Assembly (NCBI GenBank): GCA_965232595.1
Contig: OZ246983.1
Coordinates: 3,782,001-3,846,000 of the forward strand
Length of the DNA stretch: 64,000 nt
Reading direction: 5' to 3'
DNA from: SZUA-309 sp965232595
GTDB taxonomy: Bacteria > Pseudomonadota > Gammaproteobacteria > Pseudomonadales > Azotimanducaceae
Shown here: in pieces, positions 25,323 through 34,823 of the stretch
How the letters are laid out: each line of letters starts with the position of its first letter
Position numbering within the stretch: the stretch's first letter is position 1
Notes under the pieces: generated by a model
What the model was told of the DNA's origin: nothing
Databases searched by the model: none
The model's input: only the letters and a program-made list of their open reading frames with translations
Made by a program: the position numbers and the translations under genes

Positions 25323-28300
25323 CTAGCGGGAGAAGGAGGCGTCCTGGGCCGCCGACTCGCTGCCGCTGGTCAACGCCTCCAGGCGTCGAGCGATGGTGCG
25401 TGGCGAGCCGGTGTTGCGGGCGAGCAGCTTGTAGAACGCCGGCACGATGAACAGGGTCAGCAGGGTGGCCATGGCAACCCCGGAGAAAATGACGATCCCC
25501 AGCATGTTGCGGCCGGACGAACCCGCACCGGTGGCGAGCATCAGAGGGATCGAGCCCATCACCGTAGCGATGGTGGTCATGATCACCGGGCGCAGGCGGA
25601 TGCTGGCGGCCTCTGTGATCGCAGCCTCGAATTCCCGGCCGGCATCGCGCAGCTGGTTGATGAACTCCACGATCAGCACACCGTTTTTAGCGGCGATGCC
25701 GATCAGCATGATGACGCCGATCTGGCTGTAGATGTTCAGCGTCGAGCCGGTCAGGTACAGGCCGAGCAGGGCGCCGGCCAGCGCCATGGGCACGGTCAGC
25801 AGGATCACGAAGGGATGGATGAAGCTCTCGAACTGCGCGGCGAGCACCAGGAAGACGATGAGCAGGGCGATGCCGAAGGTGAACGCCAGGCTGCCTGAGG
25901 CTTCCTTGTACTCCAGCGACTCGCCCTTGTAGTCGATCTGGGCGAACTCCGGGAGCTCGGTGGCGACGGTCTCTTCCAGGAACGTCAGGGCATCACCCAG
26001 CGCGTAGCCCGGCGTCAGGCTGGCGCTGATGGTGATCGAACGCAGCCGGTTGTAGCGATTGAGGCTTGCCGCCCCCGCCGTCTCTTCCAGGTAGATGAGG
26101 TTGGCGAGAGGGATCAGGTCGCCGCTGGTGGAGGAGCGGACGTAGATGTTCTGCAGGTCGTCGGCCGCAGCGCGCTGGTCTTCCCGGGCCTGGAGGATGA
26201 CGTCGTACTCTTCGCCATCCTGAACGAAGGTGGTGATCCGTTGCTCGCTCATCATGGCGCCGAGCGTACGGCCGATGGTCTCGACCGACACGCCGAGGTC
26301 GGCGGCCCGGTTCTTATCCACCCGCACCACCACCTGCGGCTGGGTCTCCTTGAAGTCGCTGTCGACGCGGGCGAGGCCCGGGTACTCTTCCGCCCGCTCC
26401 ATGACGATGTCGCGCCACTGGGCCAGCGTCTCGTAGTTGGGTCCACCGAGGACGAACTGCACCGGCCGATCGCCGCCACCGCGCGACAGGCCGGAGCGGA
26501 CGAAAGCGAAGGCCCGCACCCCGGGCACCTGCTGCCAGCTGGCCATGGCCCGATTGACGGCGTCCTGAGTGCTGATGGTGCGCTCCTGCCAGGGCATCAT
26601 GCTGACGATGAACATGCCGGAGTTCGGCGTCGAGCTGCCGAAGGCGGGAACCCGGGACACCACGCGCTGCACCTCGCCCTCGCTGCGCATCTGCTGCAGC
26701 GGCACCTCGAGCTCGTCCATGGAGGTGATCATGCGCTTGATGCCGGTGCCCTCCGGCGCCACCACCCGGGCGAAAAACGCCCCCTGATCTTCTTTCGGCG
26801 CGTACTCCTGCGGCACCTGGGTGACCAGCCAGCCGGTGCCGGCGAGGATGCCGACGGTGATCAGCACGGCCAGCCAGCTGTGCGCCAGGAAGCCTCGCAG
26901 CGCCCGCTGGTAGCCCGACTCGAAGCGTTCGAACAGCCGATGCACGAACTCCGTAAACGGGTTTACCGTGGTTTTCAGCGACAGAAACTTCGAGCACATC
27001 ACCGGCGTCAGTGTCAGCGCCAAAACGCTGGAGAAGATCACGGCAGCGGCAATGGTGACCGCCAGCTCGCTGAAGATCACGCCCAGGTTGTCTTCCAGGA
27101 AGATGATGGGCGTAAACACGGCGACCAGCACCGCGGTGGTAGCAACCACCGCAAAGCCGACCTGGCGCGCACCCTTATAGGCTGCCAGCAGGGGTTCCTC
27201 ACCTTTCTCGATGCGCCGGTAGATGTTCTCCAGCACCACGATGGCATCGTCGACAACCAGGCCGATGCAGAGCACCAGGGCGAGCAGGGTGATCAGGTTG
27301 ACGGAGAAGCCGAACAGGGCAAGGGCGATGAAGGCCGAGATCAGGCAGACCGGGATGGTGACCGCCGGGATCAGCATGGTGCGAAAGGTCCCGAGGAAGG
27401 CCAGGATCACCACGCTGACCAGCACCGTGGTGATGGCAATGGTCTGGTAGACGGAGTTGATGGCCTCGCGGATGAACAGGGAGTCGTCCTGGCTCGGGAT
27501 CAGCTCCATGTGATCCGGCAGGGTTGCCTGCACCTGCGCGATCTCTGCCTTGACCGCTTCCAGCATCTGCAGGGTGTTGGCGGTGGACTGCTTCGAGACG
27601 CGCATGCCGACGGTTGTCTGCTGGTTGGAGCGGAAGGTCTCGCGGGTGTTTCTGGGCGCCAGCTCCACCGTCGCCACCTCGCCGAGCCGGATCAGGTGAC
27701 CGTCGTCGCCGCGCCGGATCACCAGCGCCCGGAAGTCTTCCGGCGTTCGGTAGCTGCGTTCCAGGCGAACGCGGAACTCCATGGCCTCGCCCTCGATCCG
27801 CCCGGCTGGCAGCTCCAGGTTCTCTCGACGGAGCGCCGCCTCGATGTCGGTGACGGTCAGCTGCCGGGCGGCCAGCGCCAGCCGGTCCAGCCAGATGCGC
27901 ATGGAAGGTTTGGCGCCGCCGCTGGCTTGCACCGTGGAGACCCCGGGGATGACCGCGAAGCGGTCGACCACGTAGCGCTCCACGTAATCATGCAGCTCCA
28001 TGAGCGAGAGCTCAGTGCTGGAGACGTTCATGTACATCACCGGCCTGGCGTCCGAGTCCGACTTGGCGACGATCGGTGGTTCCACGTCGTCCGGCAGCCG
28101 GCCCAGGACCCGGGAGACTCGGTCGCGCACGTCGTTGGCCGCTTCATCGATGTCGCGATCCAGCTGAAACTCGATGTTGACGCGGGAGACCTCGTCCATG
28201 CTCGATGAGCGGATGGTCTTGATGCCTTCGATGCCGCTGATCTGGTCCTCGATGACCTGGGTGATGCGGGTTTCGATCACGTCTGATGAGGCACCGACGT

Positions 28301-28451
28301 AGCTGGTGCTGATGGATACCGTCGGTGAGTTGATGTCCGGATACTCACGCAGCGGCAGGTAGTTGAAGGATAGGGTGCCGAAGGCCACCAGCATCAGGCT
28401 GATGACCGTGGCGAAAACCGGCCGCCGAACGGATACGTCAGAGAGCCACAC
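25323..28451 (-). CDS. RND multidrug efflux permease (HAE1/AcrB type)
   Basis: Inner-membrane proton-driven pump of 1042 residues, full family length. The N-terminus LSDVSVRRPVFATVISLML, helix 4 ALVLCIGLVVDDAIVVLENI with the paired aspartates of the proton relay, and the C-terminal MLIGIAAKNGVLIVEFINQL repeat are characteristic. It extrudes lipophilic compounds through a tripartite complex with the adaptor encoded 2 nt upstream. No outer-membrane channel gene is present in the window. GTG start. Confidence 0.93.
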   Translation of the reverse strand: MWLSDVSVRRPVFATVISLMLVAFGTLSFNYLPLREYPDINSPTVSISTSYVGASSDVIETRITQVIEDQISGIEGIKTIRSSSMDEVSRVNIEFQLDRDIDEAANDVRDRVSRVLGRLPDDVEPPIVAKSDSDARPVMYMNVSSTELSLMELHDYVERYVVDRFAVIPGVSTVQASGGAKPSMRIWLDRLALAARQLTVTDIEAALRRENLELPAGRIEGEAMEFRVRLERSYRTPEDFRALVIRRGDDGHLIRLGEVATVELAPRNTRETFRSNQQTTVGMRVSKQSTANTLQMLEAVKAEIAQVQATLPDHMELIPSQDDSLFIREAINSVYQTIAITTVLVSVVILAFLGTFRTMLIPAVTIPVCLISAFIALALFGFSVNLITLLALVLCIGLVVDDAIVVLENIYRRIEKGEEPLLAAYKGARQVGFAVVATTAVLVAVFTPIIFLEDNLGVIFSELAVTIAAAVIFSSVLALTLTPVMCSKFLSLKTTVNPFTEFVHRLFERFESGYQRALRGFLAHSWLAVLITVGILAGTGWLVTQVPQEYAPKEDQGAFFARVVAPEGTGIKRMITSMDELEVPLQQMRSEGEVQRVVSRVPAFGSSTPNSGMFIVSMMPWQERTISTQDAVNRAMASWQQVPGVRAFAFVRSGLSRGGGDRPVQFVLGGPNYETLAQWRDIVMERAEEYPGLARVDSDFKETQPQVVVRVDKNRAADLGVSVETIGRTLGAMMSEQRITTFVQDGEEYDVILQAREDQRAAADDLQNIYVRSSTSGDLIPLANLIYLEETAGAASLNRYNRLRSITISASLTPGYALGDALTFLEETVATELPEFAQIDYKGESLEYKEASGSLAFTFGIALLIVFLVLAAQFESFIHPFVILLTVPMALAGALLGLYLTGSTLNIYSQIGVIMLIGIAAKNGVLIVEFINQLRDAGREFEAAITEAASIRLRPVIMTTIATVMGSIPLMLATGAGSSGRNMLGIVIFSGVAMATLLTLFIVPAFYKLLARNTGSPRTIARRLEALTSGSESAAQDASFSR

Positions 28452-28453
28452 GC

Positions 28454-29599
28454 TCAGCGGCCTCCCGGACCGGAAGGTGGGCCGCCGGGTCGGGGCCCAC
28501 CAGCCACCCGCTCAGTGGTGACCGGCGCGCCGTCACGAATTTTGATGGTGCCTTCGGTGATGACCGGTTCACCCGGCTCGAGACCGTACTCCACCTCCAC
28601 CCAGCCCGATCGGCGCACGCCGGTGTTGATCTGCTGCATACCTGCCCGGCCTTCCTCGATGGTGTAGACGAACACCTGAGCCGAGCGTTGCAGCAACGCC
28701 GACTCAGGCACCATGAGCGCCTCCCGGGTAGCGGTGGTGAGGTGCACGGTGAGCAGCATGCCGGGCTTGAGCAGCAGGTCCGGGTTGTCGATATGGGCGC
28801 GCACCGTGGCTGCCCGGGTGTTCTGGTCCACCCTGGAGCCGACGGTTCGCACCGTCGCCTCGAACGATTGGTCCGGGTACGCGGAGCTCACGGCCGTCAG
28901 GGTCAGGCCGGGCCGCACCAGGTTCAGGTGCACCTCCGGGATCGAAAAATCGAGCTTGATGATGGCGAGGTCGTCCAGCGTCGTGATCGGGCTGCCGGGC
29001 GTGACCAGGGTGCCCTCGCTCACCTCGCGAAAGCCGAGCATGCCGGCGAACGGCGCGCGAATGAGACGATCCTCGAGCCGGGCGACAATGGACTGGTAGC
29101 GCGCCTCGGCAGCTGACAGGCGAGCCTGGGCTGCGTCCAGCTCGGACAGTGGCACCAGGTTGTCCGCCGCCATGGACTCCAGCCTGCGCGCCTGATTGCG
29201 GGCGTCCTGGGCGTTGGCTTCGGCCTCGTCGAGCAGCGCAGCCTGTTCGAGGTTGGTGAGCTCGACCAGCACATCGCCGGCCGCCACCAGCTGGCCATCG
29301 TCGAAGTTGACCCGGCTCACCGTGTCCGTGAGCTTGGCGGCGATGGTGACGGACTCGTTGGCCCGCGTGGTGCCGATTGCCTCCACCGTATCCCGGATCT
29401 CGCGGATCTCAGCCGGCGTTGTCACCACGAAGGTGGGCCCGCGGCTGAACCCGCCCGGACCGCCCGGGCCGCCACCCGCGCGGTCGTCGCTGCAGGCCGC
29501 CAGGAGCAGCGCCAGGGCCGCCAGGCAGATGGGCCAGCGAAGTCCGCCGGCAGCGCTGCGGTATGGGCGACGGCGTGGAAGCGGCAAAAAGACGTGCAA
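28454..29599 (-). CDS. RND periplasmic adaptor (membrane fusion) lipoprotein
   Basis: Adaptor of 381 residues linking the RND permease to an outer-membrane channel. The signal ends in the lipobox LLAAC near residue 36, followed by a glycine-rich linker. A lipoyl/hairpin pair (VSRVNFDDGQLVAAGDVLVE, then a coiled coil rich in EANAQDARNQARRLE) and beta-barrel segments fit the HlyD/AcrA fold. The start is a TTG at 29599; the N-terminus is somewhat long, so a later start is possible. It lies 124 nt from the divergent acyl-CoA synthetase. Confidence 0.88.
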   Translation of the reverse strand: MHVFLPLPRRRPYRSAAGGLRWPICLAALALLLAACSDDRAGGGPGGPGGFSRGPTFVVTTPAEIREIRDTVEAIGTTRANESVTIAAKLTDTVSRVNFDDGQLVAAGDVLVELTNLEQAALLDEAEANAQDARNQARRLESMAADNLVPLSELDAAQARLSAAEARYQSIVARLEDRLIRAPFAGMLGFREVSEGTLVTPGSPITTLDDLAIIKLDFSIPEVHLNLVRPGLTLTAVSSAYPDQSFEATVRTVGSRVDQNTRAATVRAHIDNPDLLLKPGMLLTVHLTTATREALMVPESALLQRSAQVFVYTIEEGRAGMQQINTGVRRSGWVEVEYGLEPGEPVITEGTIKIRDGAPVTTERVAGGPRPGGPPSGPGGR

Positions 29600-29723
29600 T
29601 GGGCTCTGCCTTGGCTGACTGGCTTATAGAGTACCTGTTGGACCACGTGGGTGTCGTGCCGTTCGATGGCGTCGAGGAGACAGTCCCCCTAAACTGGCGC
29701 CTGCAGCTAACTTGTCCGCTCAG

Positions 29724-31259
29724 ATGAACGAAAATTTTTACCAGCTCCTGCAGTACGCCTTCTCCAAGAACCCGGACGGCCCGGCCCTGCTGCTGCCGGA
29801 GGGCAGGGAGATCAGCTACCGGGAGCTCGCTGCGGAAAGCGTAGCCTATGCGACCCTGCTTACCGAGCTGGGCGTCGGCGTTGGCGACCGGGTGCTGGTG
29901 CAGACCGGGAAGACGCCGGAAGTTGTTGCCCTCTACCTCGGCTGCCTGCGGGCCGGCGCGGTCTACGTGCCGATCAACACCGCCTACACAGAGGCCGAAG
30001 TTGCCTATTTCTTAGGCGATGCGGAGCCGACGCTGTTCGTCTGCGCGCCACGGGACGCCGAGGGTTTTCAGGCGCTGGTTGAGGCGCAGTCGCTGCAGGC
30101 GCGCGTCCTGTCGCTCGGTGACGATGGCCAGGGCTCGTTGATTGATGCCCTGGCCGGGGTGGATCCCGATGCCGATGCCGGTCCGGTTGCAGCCCGCGCG
30201 GCGGACGATCTGGCCGCCATTCTCTACACCTCCGGAACCACCGGCCGCTCCAAGGGCGCCATGCTCAGCCACGGCAACCTGGCCACCAGCAGCGTGATGC
30301 TGGTGGACTACTGGGGCTGGCAGGACGACGACGTGCTGCTGCACGCGCTGCCTATCTTCCACGTGCACGGGCTTTTCATCGCCCTGCACTGCGCCATGCT
30401 GAAAGCAACGCCGATGATCTTCCTGCCCGGCTTCGACGCCGAGGCCGTCATCGCGGAACTGCCGCGAGCATCGGTGATGATGGGCGTGCCGACCTTCTAC
30501 ACGCGGCTGCTGGCCCAGGAGAAGCTGAGCGCTGAGCTCACCGCGCATATGCGCCTGTTCATCAGCGGCTCGGCACCCCTGACCAGCCAGACGTTTGCGG
30601 CCTTCGAGGAGAGAACGGGCCATCGCATCCTCGAGCGCTACGGGATGAGCGAGACCATGATGAACCTCTCCAACCCGCTGCTTGGCGAGCGGGTGGCAGG
30701 CACCGTGGGCTTCGCGCTGCCAGGCGTTCAGGTCCGCATTGCCTCCGAGAGCGGTGCGCTCTTGCCGGCGGGAGAGGTCGGAGTGATCGAGGTCAAGGGT
30801 CCGAACGTGTTCAGCGGTTACTGGCGGATGCCGGAGAAAACCGCGGAGGAGTTCCGGGACGATGGTTTCTTCATCACCGGCGATCAGGCGGTGATGGATG
30901 AAAGCGGTCGGGTGAGCATCGTCGGCCGGGAGAAGGACATGGTCATCTCCGGTGGCTACAACGTTTACCCGAAAGAGGTGGAGGTGCTGATCGACGAGAT
31001 GCCGGAGGTGCAGGAGAGCGCCGTGATCGGGGTGCCGCACCCGGATTTCGGCGAAGGTGTGGTGGCGGTGATCGTGCCCGCGTCGGCCGACGTCAGCGTC
31101 GCGCAGACCGATTCGGCGCTCGATGGCCGGATCGCCCGGTTCAAGCAGCCCAAGCGGGTGATCAACCTGCCGGAGCTGCCGCGCAACGCCATGGGCAAGG
31201 TGCAGAAAAACCAGCTGCGGGAAAGCTACAAGGGCCTCTTCGAGGAGCCGGCATCATGA
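29724..31259 (+). CDS. Malonyl-CoA/acyl-CoA synthetase (MatB-like)
   Basis: ANL-family ligase of 511 residues. The adenylation motif YTSGTTGRSKGAMLSHGNL, ALPIFHVHGLFIALHCAML, ILERYGMSETMMN and the C-terminal LPRNAMGKVQKNQLRE are those of malonyl-CoA synthetases; the HVHGLF and ERYGMSET elements are close to MatB. Expected reaction: malonate or methylmalonate plus CoA and ATP to the CoA ester. The ATG at 29724 is preferred to a TTG 12 bases earlier. It overlaps the next gene by ATGA, so the two are translationally coupled. Confidence 0.8.
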   Translation: MNENFYQLLQYAFSKNPDGPALLLPEGREISYRELAAESVAYATLLTELGVGVGDRVLVQTGKTPEVVALYLGCLRAGAVYVPINTAYTEAEVAYFLGDAEPTLFVCAPRDAEGFQALVEAQSLQARVLSLGDDGQGSLIDALAGVDPDADAGPVAARAADDLAAILYTSGTTGRSKGAMLSHGNLATSSVMLVDYWGWQDDDVLLHALPIFHVHGLFIALHCAMLKATPMIFLPGFDAEAVIAELPRASVMMGVPTFYTRLLAQEKLSAELTAHMRLFISGSAPLTSQTFAAFEERTGHRILERYGMSETMMNLSNPLLGERVAGTVGFALPGVQVRIASESGALLPAGEVGVIEVKGPNVFSGYWRMPEKTAEEFRDDGFFITGDQAVMDESGRVSIVGREKDMVISGGYNVYPKEVEVLIDEMPEVQESAVIGVPHPDFGEGVVAVIVPASADVSVAQTDSALDGRIARFKQPKRVINLPELPRNAMGKVQKNQLRESYKGLFEEPAS

Positions 31260-31819
31260 CCCTGCTGACCATCGCCACCGCCATCCAGTTCATCATCCTG
31301 ATCGGCCTGGCCATTGTGGTGCTGTCCCTTGCCCGGCAGGTTGGCATCCTGCATGAGCGCCTGAACCCAGCGGGCATGCAGCGCTCGCGCAACGAGATCC
31401 AGCCCGGCGAAGCGGTCCCGGGCGGGGCGCTGAGCGCGCTGTCTGGTGCGAGCACGGAGCTGCACGGCAGGCACAGCGCGCTGCTCTTCGTGTCTGCGGA
31501 ATGTCCGATCTGCAAGAGCGTGCTGCCGGCCTTTGAGGACGCGGTGAGCGCTTCAGGCTTCGAGCCGCTGTGGGTAACCGATGGGCTGCCCGGACCGAGC
31601 GGCCAGCAGCCGGACTACAGCCGTTACGCAAACGAGCAGCGACTCGATGAGGACCGACTGATCGTCTCTCAGCAGCTGGGGCTGACGCTCGGAATTCAGC
31701 AGATCCCGGCGCTGGTGCTGATCGATGCGGAGCAGAAGCTCATCGCCCGTGAGGTTCTGAGTGGCCCACGGCAGGTGGCAACGATCTTTGCCGCCCACGC
31801 GTTGTCCCATCCCGCTTAA
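31256..31819 (+). CDS. MauD-like membrane-anchored thiol-disulfide protein
   Basis: Protein of 187 residues with one N-terminal membrane helix (3-24) followed by LSLARQVGILHERLNPAG, a signature of MauD, the disulfide protein needed to mature methylamine dehydrogenase. The thioredoxin-like domain carries Cys83-Pro-Ile-Cys86 and a cis-proline in IQQIPALVLID. No methylamine dehydrogenase genes are in the window, so its client is unknown. Coupled to the MatB-like gene by a 4-bp overlap; converges with the symporter gene, overlapping it by 4 bp. Confidence 0.78.
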   Translation: MTLLTIATAIQFIILIGLAIVVLSLARQVGILHERLNPAGMQRSRNEIQPGEAVPGGALSALSGASTELHGRHSALLFVSAECPICKSVLPAFEDAVSASGFEPLWVTDGLPGPSGQQPDYSRYANEQRLDEDRLIVSQQLGLTLGIQQIPALVLIDAEQKLIAREVLSGPRQVATIFAAHALSHPA

Positions 31820-33408
31820 GCCGAGGCCAACCCTAGGGGCGAGAAGAGCAGGTACACGGCCACCATCGCCGTCAGCAGGATGCCGGCCACCGGATAGGCC
31901 CAGCGCCAGGGCGTCATATCGATTCGATGCGCCTCCGGCGGAACCAGGGCGGCTTCCCCAGCCCGCCAGGCGAACGCCGCCATGATTGAGAGCTCCACCG
32001 CGAACAGGATGGCGTACAGGTGAATGAAGTGGATGCCTGAATCCCAGACGAAGGTGAGGATGCCGTAGGCGAGCAGGTGAAAGCCGATGGCGGTCAGGGC
32101 GCCTGCGGCGGGTACCCGATGTCGGGTGCGGCTGGTCAGCACCGCCATGACCACGATGGCAATGATCGGGATGTTGTAGAAGCCGGTGAACTTCCTGATC
32201 AGCTGCCACACGCCTTCCGGGGCGTACTGCAGCATGGGCGCCACCAGGAAAGAGAACAGCGCCAGCACCGTACCGAACAGGCGCGCGGTGCGGATGAGAG
32301 ACGCATCAGACGTCCCTGGCCGGAAAGGCGCCACCAGATCTACGGCAAAAAGCGTCGAGGCGCTGTTCAGCAGCGAGTTGAAGGAGCTGAGCACCGCCCC
32401 CAGGAGCACCGCCAGGAAAAAGCCGGAGAGCCAGCCCGGCAGCACGTCCGCTGCCAGCCGGGGGTAGGCGTCATCCATGCTGGTCAGGCCCGGGCCGTAG
32501 AGATGGAACGCGATCACCCCGGGAATCATCATCAGGAACGGAACGGCAATCTTGAAGAAGCCGGAGATCAGGACGCCTTTCTGACCCTCGGCCAGGCTGG
32601 CGGCGCCCAGCGTGCGCTGAATGACGTACTGATTGGTCCCCCAGTAGAAGAGGTTGGCGAAGATCATGCCGGTGAACAGGGTGCCGAACGGGGTGGGGTC
32701 AGTTGCCGCGCCGATGGCGTTCAGCTTGTCCGTGTTCTCCGTTGTCAGACGAGCCAGACCGCTCGAGAAGCTGCCGTCGCCCAGGCGGATCAAGCCGAGC
32801 ACCGGCACCAGCACGCCGATGATGAGCAGGCCGATGCCGTTCAGCGTGTCGGAAACGGCAACCGCTTTCAGGCCGCCGAAGATCGCGTAGGCGGCGCCGA
32901 TCAGGCCGATCGTCCAGAGCGTCAGCGCCAGGGCCTGTTCCCGCGGCATGCCGAGCAGGGCCGGCACGTCAAAGAGCTGCAGCACCGCCAGCGAGCCGGA
33001 GTAGAGCACGGACGGTATGGTGATCAGGCCGTAGCCGAGCAGGAACAGAATTGCCGTGGCCCGGCGGACGCGGACGTCGAAACGGGACTCCAGATACTCC
33101 GGCAGGGTGGTGAAGCCGCCAGTGAGGTAGCGGGGCAGCAGCACCAGCGCCATGATGACGATGGCCACCGCTGCTGTGACTTCCCAGGCCATGCTGGATA
33201 GATTGAAGGCGTAAGCTGAGCCGTTCAGCCCGATCAGCTGTTCGGCGGACAGGTTGGTCAGCAGCAGGGAACCGGCGATGAAGGTGCCGGTCAGACCATG
33301 GCCGGCGAGGAAGTAACCGTCCCGGCTCCTGGTCTGCCCCCGGGTGCGGCGATAGGAGACGTAGCCGACCAGGGCCATGAAGAAGCAGCAGGAGAGAACG
33401 GTGATCAT
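31816..33408 (-). CDS. Sodium:solute symporter (SSS family)
   Basis: Inner-membrane sodium-coupled symporter of 530 residues with about 13-14 helices. YFLAGHGLTGTFIAGSLLLT, NLSAEQLIGLNGSAYAFNLS and FTTLPEYLESRFD closely match the vSGLT sugar-transporter pattern, including the sodium-site helix. The ATG at 33408 fits the family N-terminus. This start codon overlaps, on the opposite strand, the start codon of the metallopeptidase gene. A sugar or sugar-like substrate is likely but not proven. Confidence 0.86.
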   Translation of the reverse strand: MITVLSCCFFMALVGYVSYRRTRGQTRSRDGYFLAGHGLTGTFIAGSLLLTNLSAEQLIGLNGSAYAFNLSSMAWEVTAAVAIVIMALVLLPRYLTGGFTTLPEYLESRFDVRVRRATAILFLLGYGLITIPSVLYSGSLAVLQLFDVPALLGMPREQALALTLWTIGLIGAAYAIFGGLKAVAVSDTLNGIGLLIIGVLVPVLGLIRLGDGSFSSGLARLTTENTDKLNAIGAATDPTPFGTLFTGMIFANLFYWGTNQYVIQRTLGAASLAEGQKGVLISGFFKIAVPFLMMIPGVIAFHLYGPGLTSMDDAYPRLAADVLPGWLSGFFLAVLLGAVLSSFNSLLNSASTLFAVDLVAPFRPGTSDASLIRTARLFGTVLALFSFLVAPMLQYAPEGVWQLIRKFTGFYNIPIIAIVVMAVLTSRTRHRVPAAGALTAIGFHLLAYGILTFVWDSGIHFIHLYAILFAVELSIMAAFAWRAGEAALVPPEAHRIDMTPWRWAYPVAGILLTAMVAVYLLFSPLGLASA

Positions 33409-34822
33409 GGAGCGACAGGGTAACCGGCGGCAGCGATGGGCGCGACTGAGCCTCATCGGCGTCCTCGCGCTCCTGGCGTCCGGCCCCGGCGCTGCCGAGG
33501 ATGAACCCTTCTACCAGCTGAGCCTGAGCGATGACCTGAGCGAGGTGTGGGTCGAGGCGCGCCTGCCGGAGGGCCGGCCGCTGGTCGCCCCGGATGGGGA
33601 AGCCCGGCAGCTGCAGGGCCTCAGCGGCTGCCAGGGGGAACCTGTGGTGGTCCGCTCAGGTCGGATCGCGGCGGAGGGTGCAAACCGCTGCCTGCGGTAT
33701 CGCTACCCGCTGGCTCAGCAGTCTGGCCGACGCAGCCCGCCTGTCAAAGCAGGGGTACGGGTATCAACGCCGGGCGCCTGGTTGTGGGCGCCGGAGCTCG
33801 CACCCGGTGAGCGGTTGCTGATCGAGATTCAGGATCATGCCGATTCGGTGTCCGTACCCTGGATGCCGCTCGGTGGGAATCGTTTCGAGTTGCGACCATC
33901 ACCAGGCAGCGCCACCGGCACCGCAGTGTTCGGCGACTTCGCCAACCTCCCGCTCAAAACCACCGGCGCCACCCTGCAGGTGGCGGCGCTGGACGGACCG
34001 GATCTCTCGCTCGATCACGGCAAGCTGCTGGAGTGGCTGCAGGTGGCTGCGGACGACGTCGCCGGCGTCAGCGGTCGCTTCCCGAACCCGAGCGTGCAGG
34101 TGATCGTGCAGCCGGTCACCAGCCACGGCCGCTCTCCGGTGCCGTTCGGCTACGTGATTCGTGATGGCGGCGAGGCCGTCCGCTTCTTTGTCGATCCGCG
34201 CCGGCCGATCGCCGATTACCACGCGGATTGGACCGCCACCCACGAGTTCGCCCATCTGCTGCTGCCCTATGTGCGCAGTCGGGAGAAGTGGGTCTCCGAG
34301 GGTTTCGCCAGTTACTACCAGAACGTGCTGCTGGCGCGCCGCGGGGCGTACGACGAGACGGAAGTGTGGCGGCGGCTGCACCGGTCCTTCGGCAGGGCTG
34401 AAGATGTCCGCAACCCACCCCGGCTCGATCGCCTGCACGAACGGTCGTTCCGTGACGTGCGCATGCTCGTCTACTGGAGCGGGGCGGCGCTGGCGCTGGA
34501 AGCGGACGTACGGCTGCGCAGCCTCGGCCAGGGACTGAGCCTGGATACGGTGCTCGGTCGGCTGGCTGACTGCTGCCTGCCGTCCGAACGCACCTGGACG
34601 GCCGCCGAGCTCTTCCGCCAGCTCGACACCTTCACGCCGGAACCCGTCTTCGTGCCCTTGTATGACGCCTACATGGCGAACCGCGGCATGCCGGACCTCG
34701 ACCCATTGCTCGCGGACCTCGGCATCGAGACGGGGGCTGACGGCGTGAGCCTGAGCGCCGAGGGGCGACTCGTGGCTGTGCGGAAGGCTATCATGCGGCC
34801 GAAAGCAGCTGCGGGAGATTAG
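33407..34822 (+). CDS. Secreted MA-type (HExxH) metallopeptidase-like protein
   Basis: Exported protein of 471 residues with a signal peptide ending near PGAAED (about 32). The zinc motif is His279-Glu280-Phe-Ala-His283, and a likely third ligand is Glu298 in WVSEGFASYY, fitting peptidase-MA/gluzincin proteins. The N-terminal 200 residues are beta-rich, as in M1/M61 relatives, with no named domain. The ATG at 33407 is used; an in-frame ATG at 33377 would overlap the divergent symporter gene by 32 bp. A GTG-started hydrolase follows after 1 nt. Confidence 0.72.
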   Translation: MERQGNRRQRWARLSLIGVLALLASGPGAAEDEPFYQLSLSDDLSEVWVEARLPEGRPLVAPDGEARQLQGLSGCQGEPVVVRSGRIAAEGANRCLRYRYPLAQQSGRRSPPVKAGVRVSTPGAWLWAPELAPGERLLIEIQDHADSVSVPWMPLGGNRFELRPSPGSATGTAVFGDFANLPLKTTGATLQVAALDGPDLSLDHGKLLEWLQVAADDVAGVSGRFPNPSVQVIVQPVTSHGRSPVPFGYVIRDGGEAVRFFVDPRRPIADYHADWTATHEFAHLLLPYVRSREKWVSEGFASYYQNVLLARRGAYDETEVWRRLHRSFGRAEDVRNPPRLDRLHERSFRDVRMLVYWSGAALALEADVRLRSLGQGLSLDTVLGRLADCCLPSERTWTAAELFRQLDTFTPEPVFVPLYDAYMANRGMPDLDPLLADLGIETGADGVSLSAEGRLVAVRKAIMRPKAAAGD

Positions 34823-34823
34823 G

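Noticed and set aside
26241..28208. 655-codon plus-strand open frame opposite the RND permease
   Set aside because: Shadow of a well-conserved pump gene, with no ribosome site or homology.
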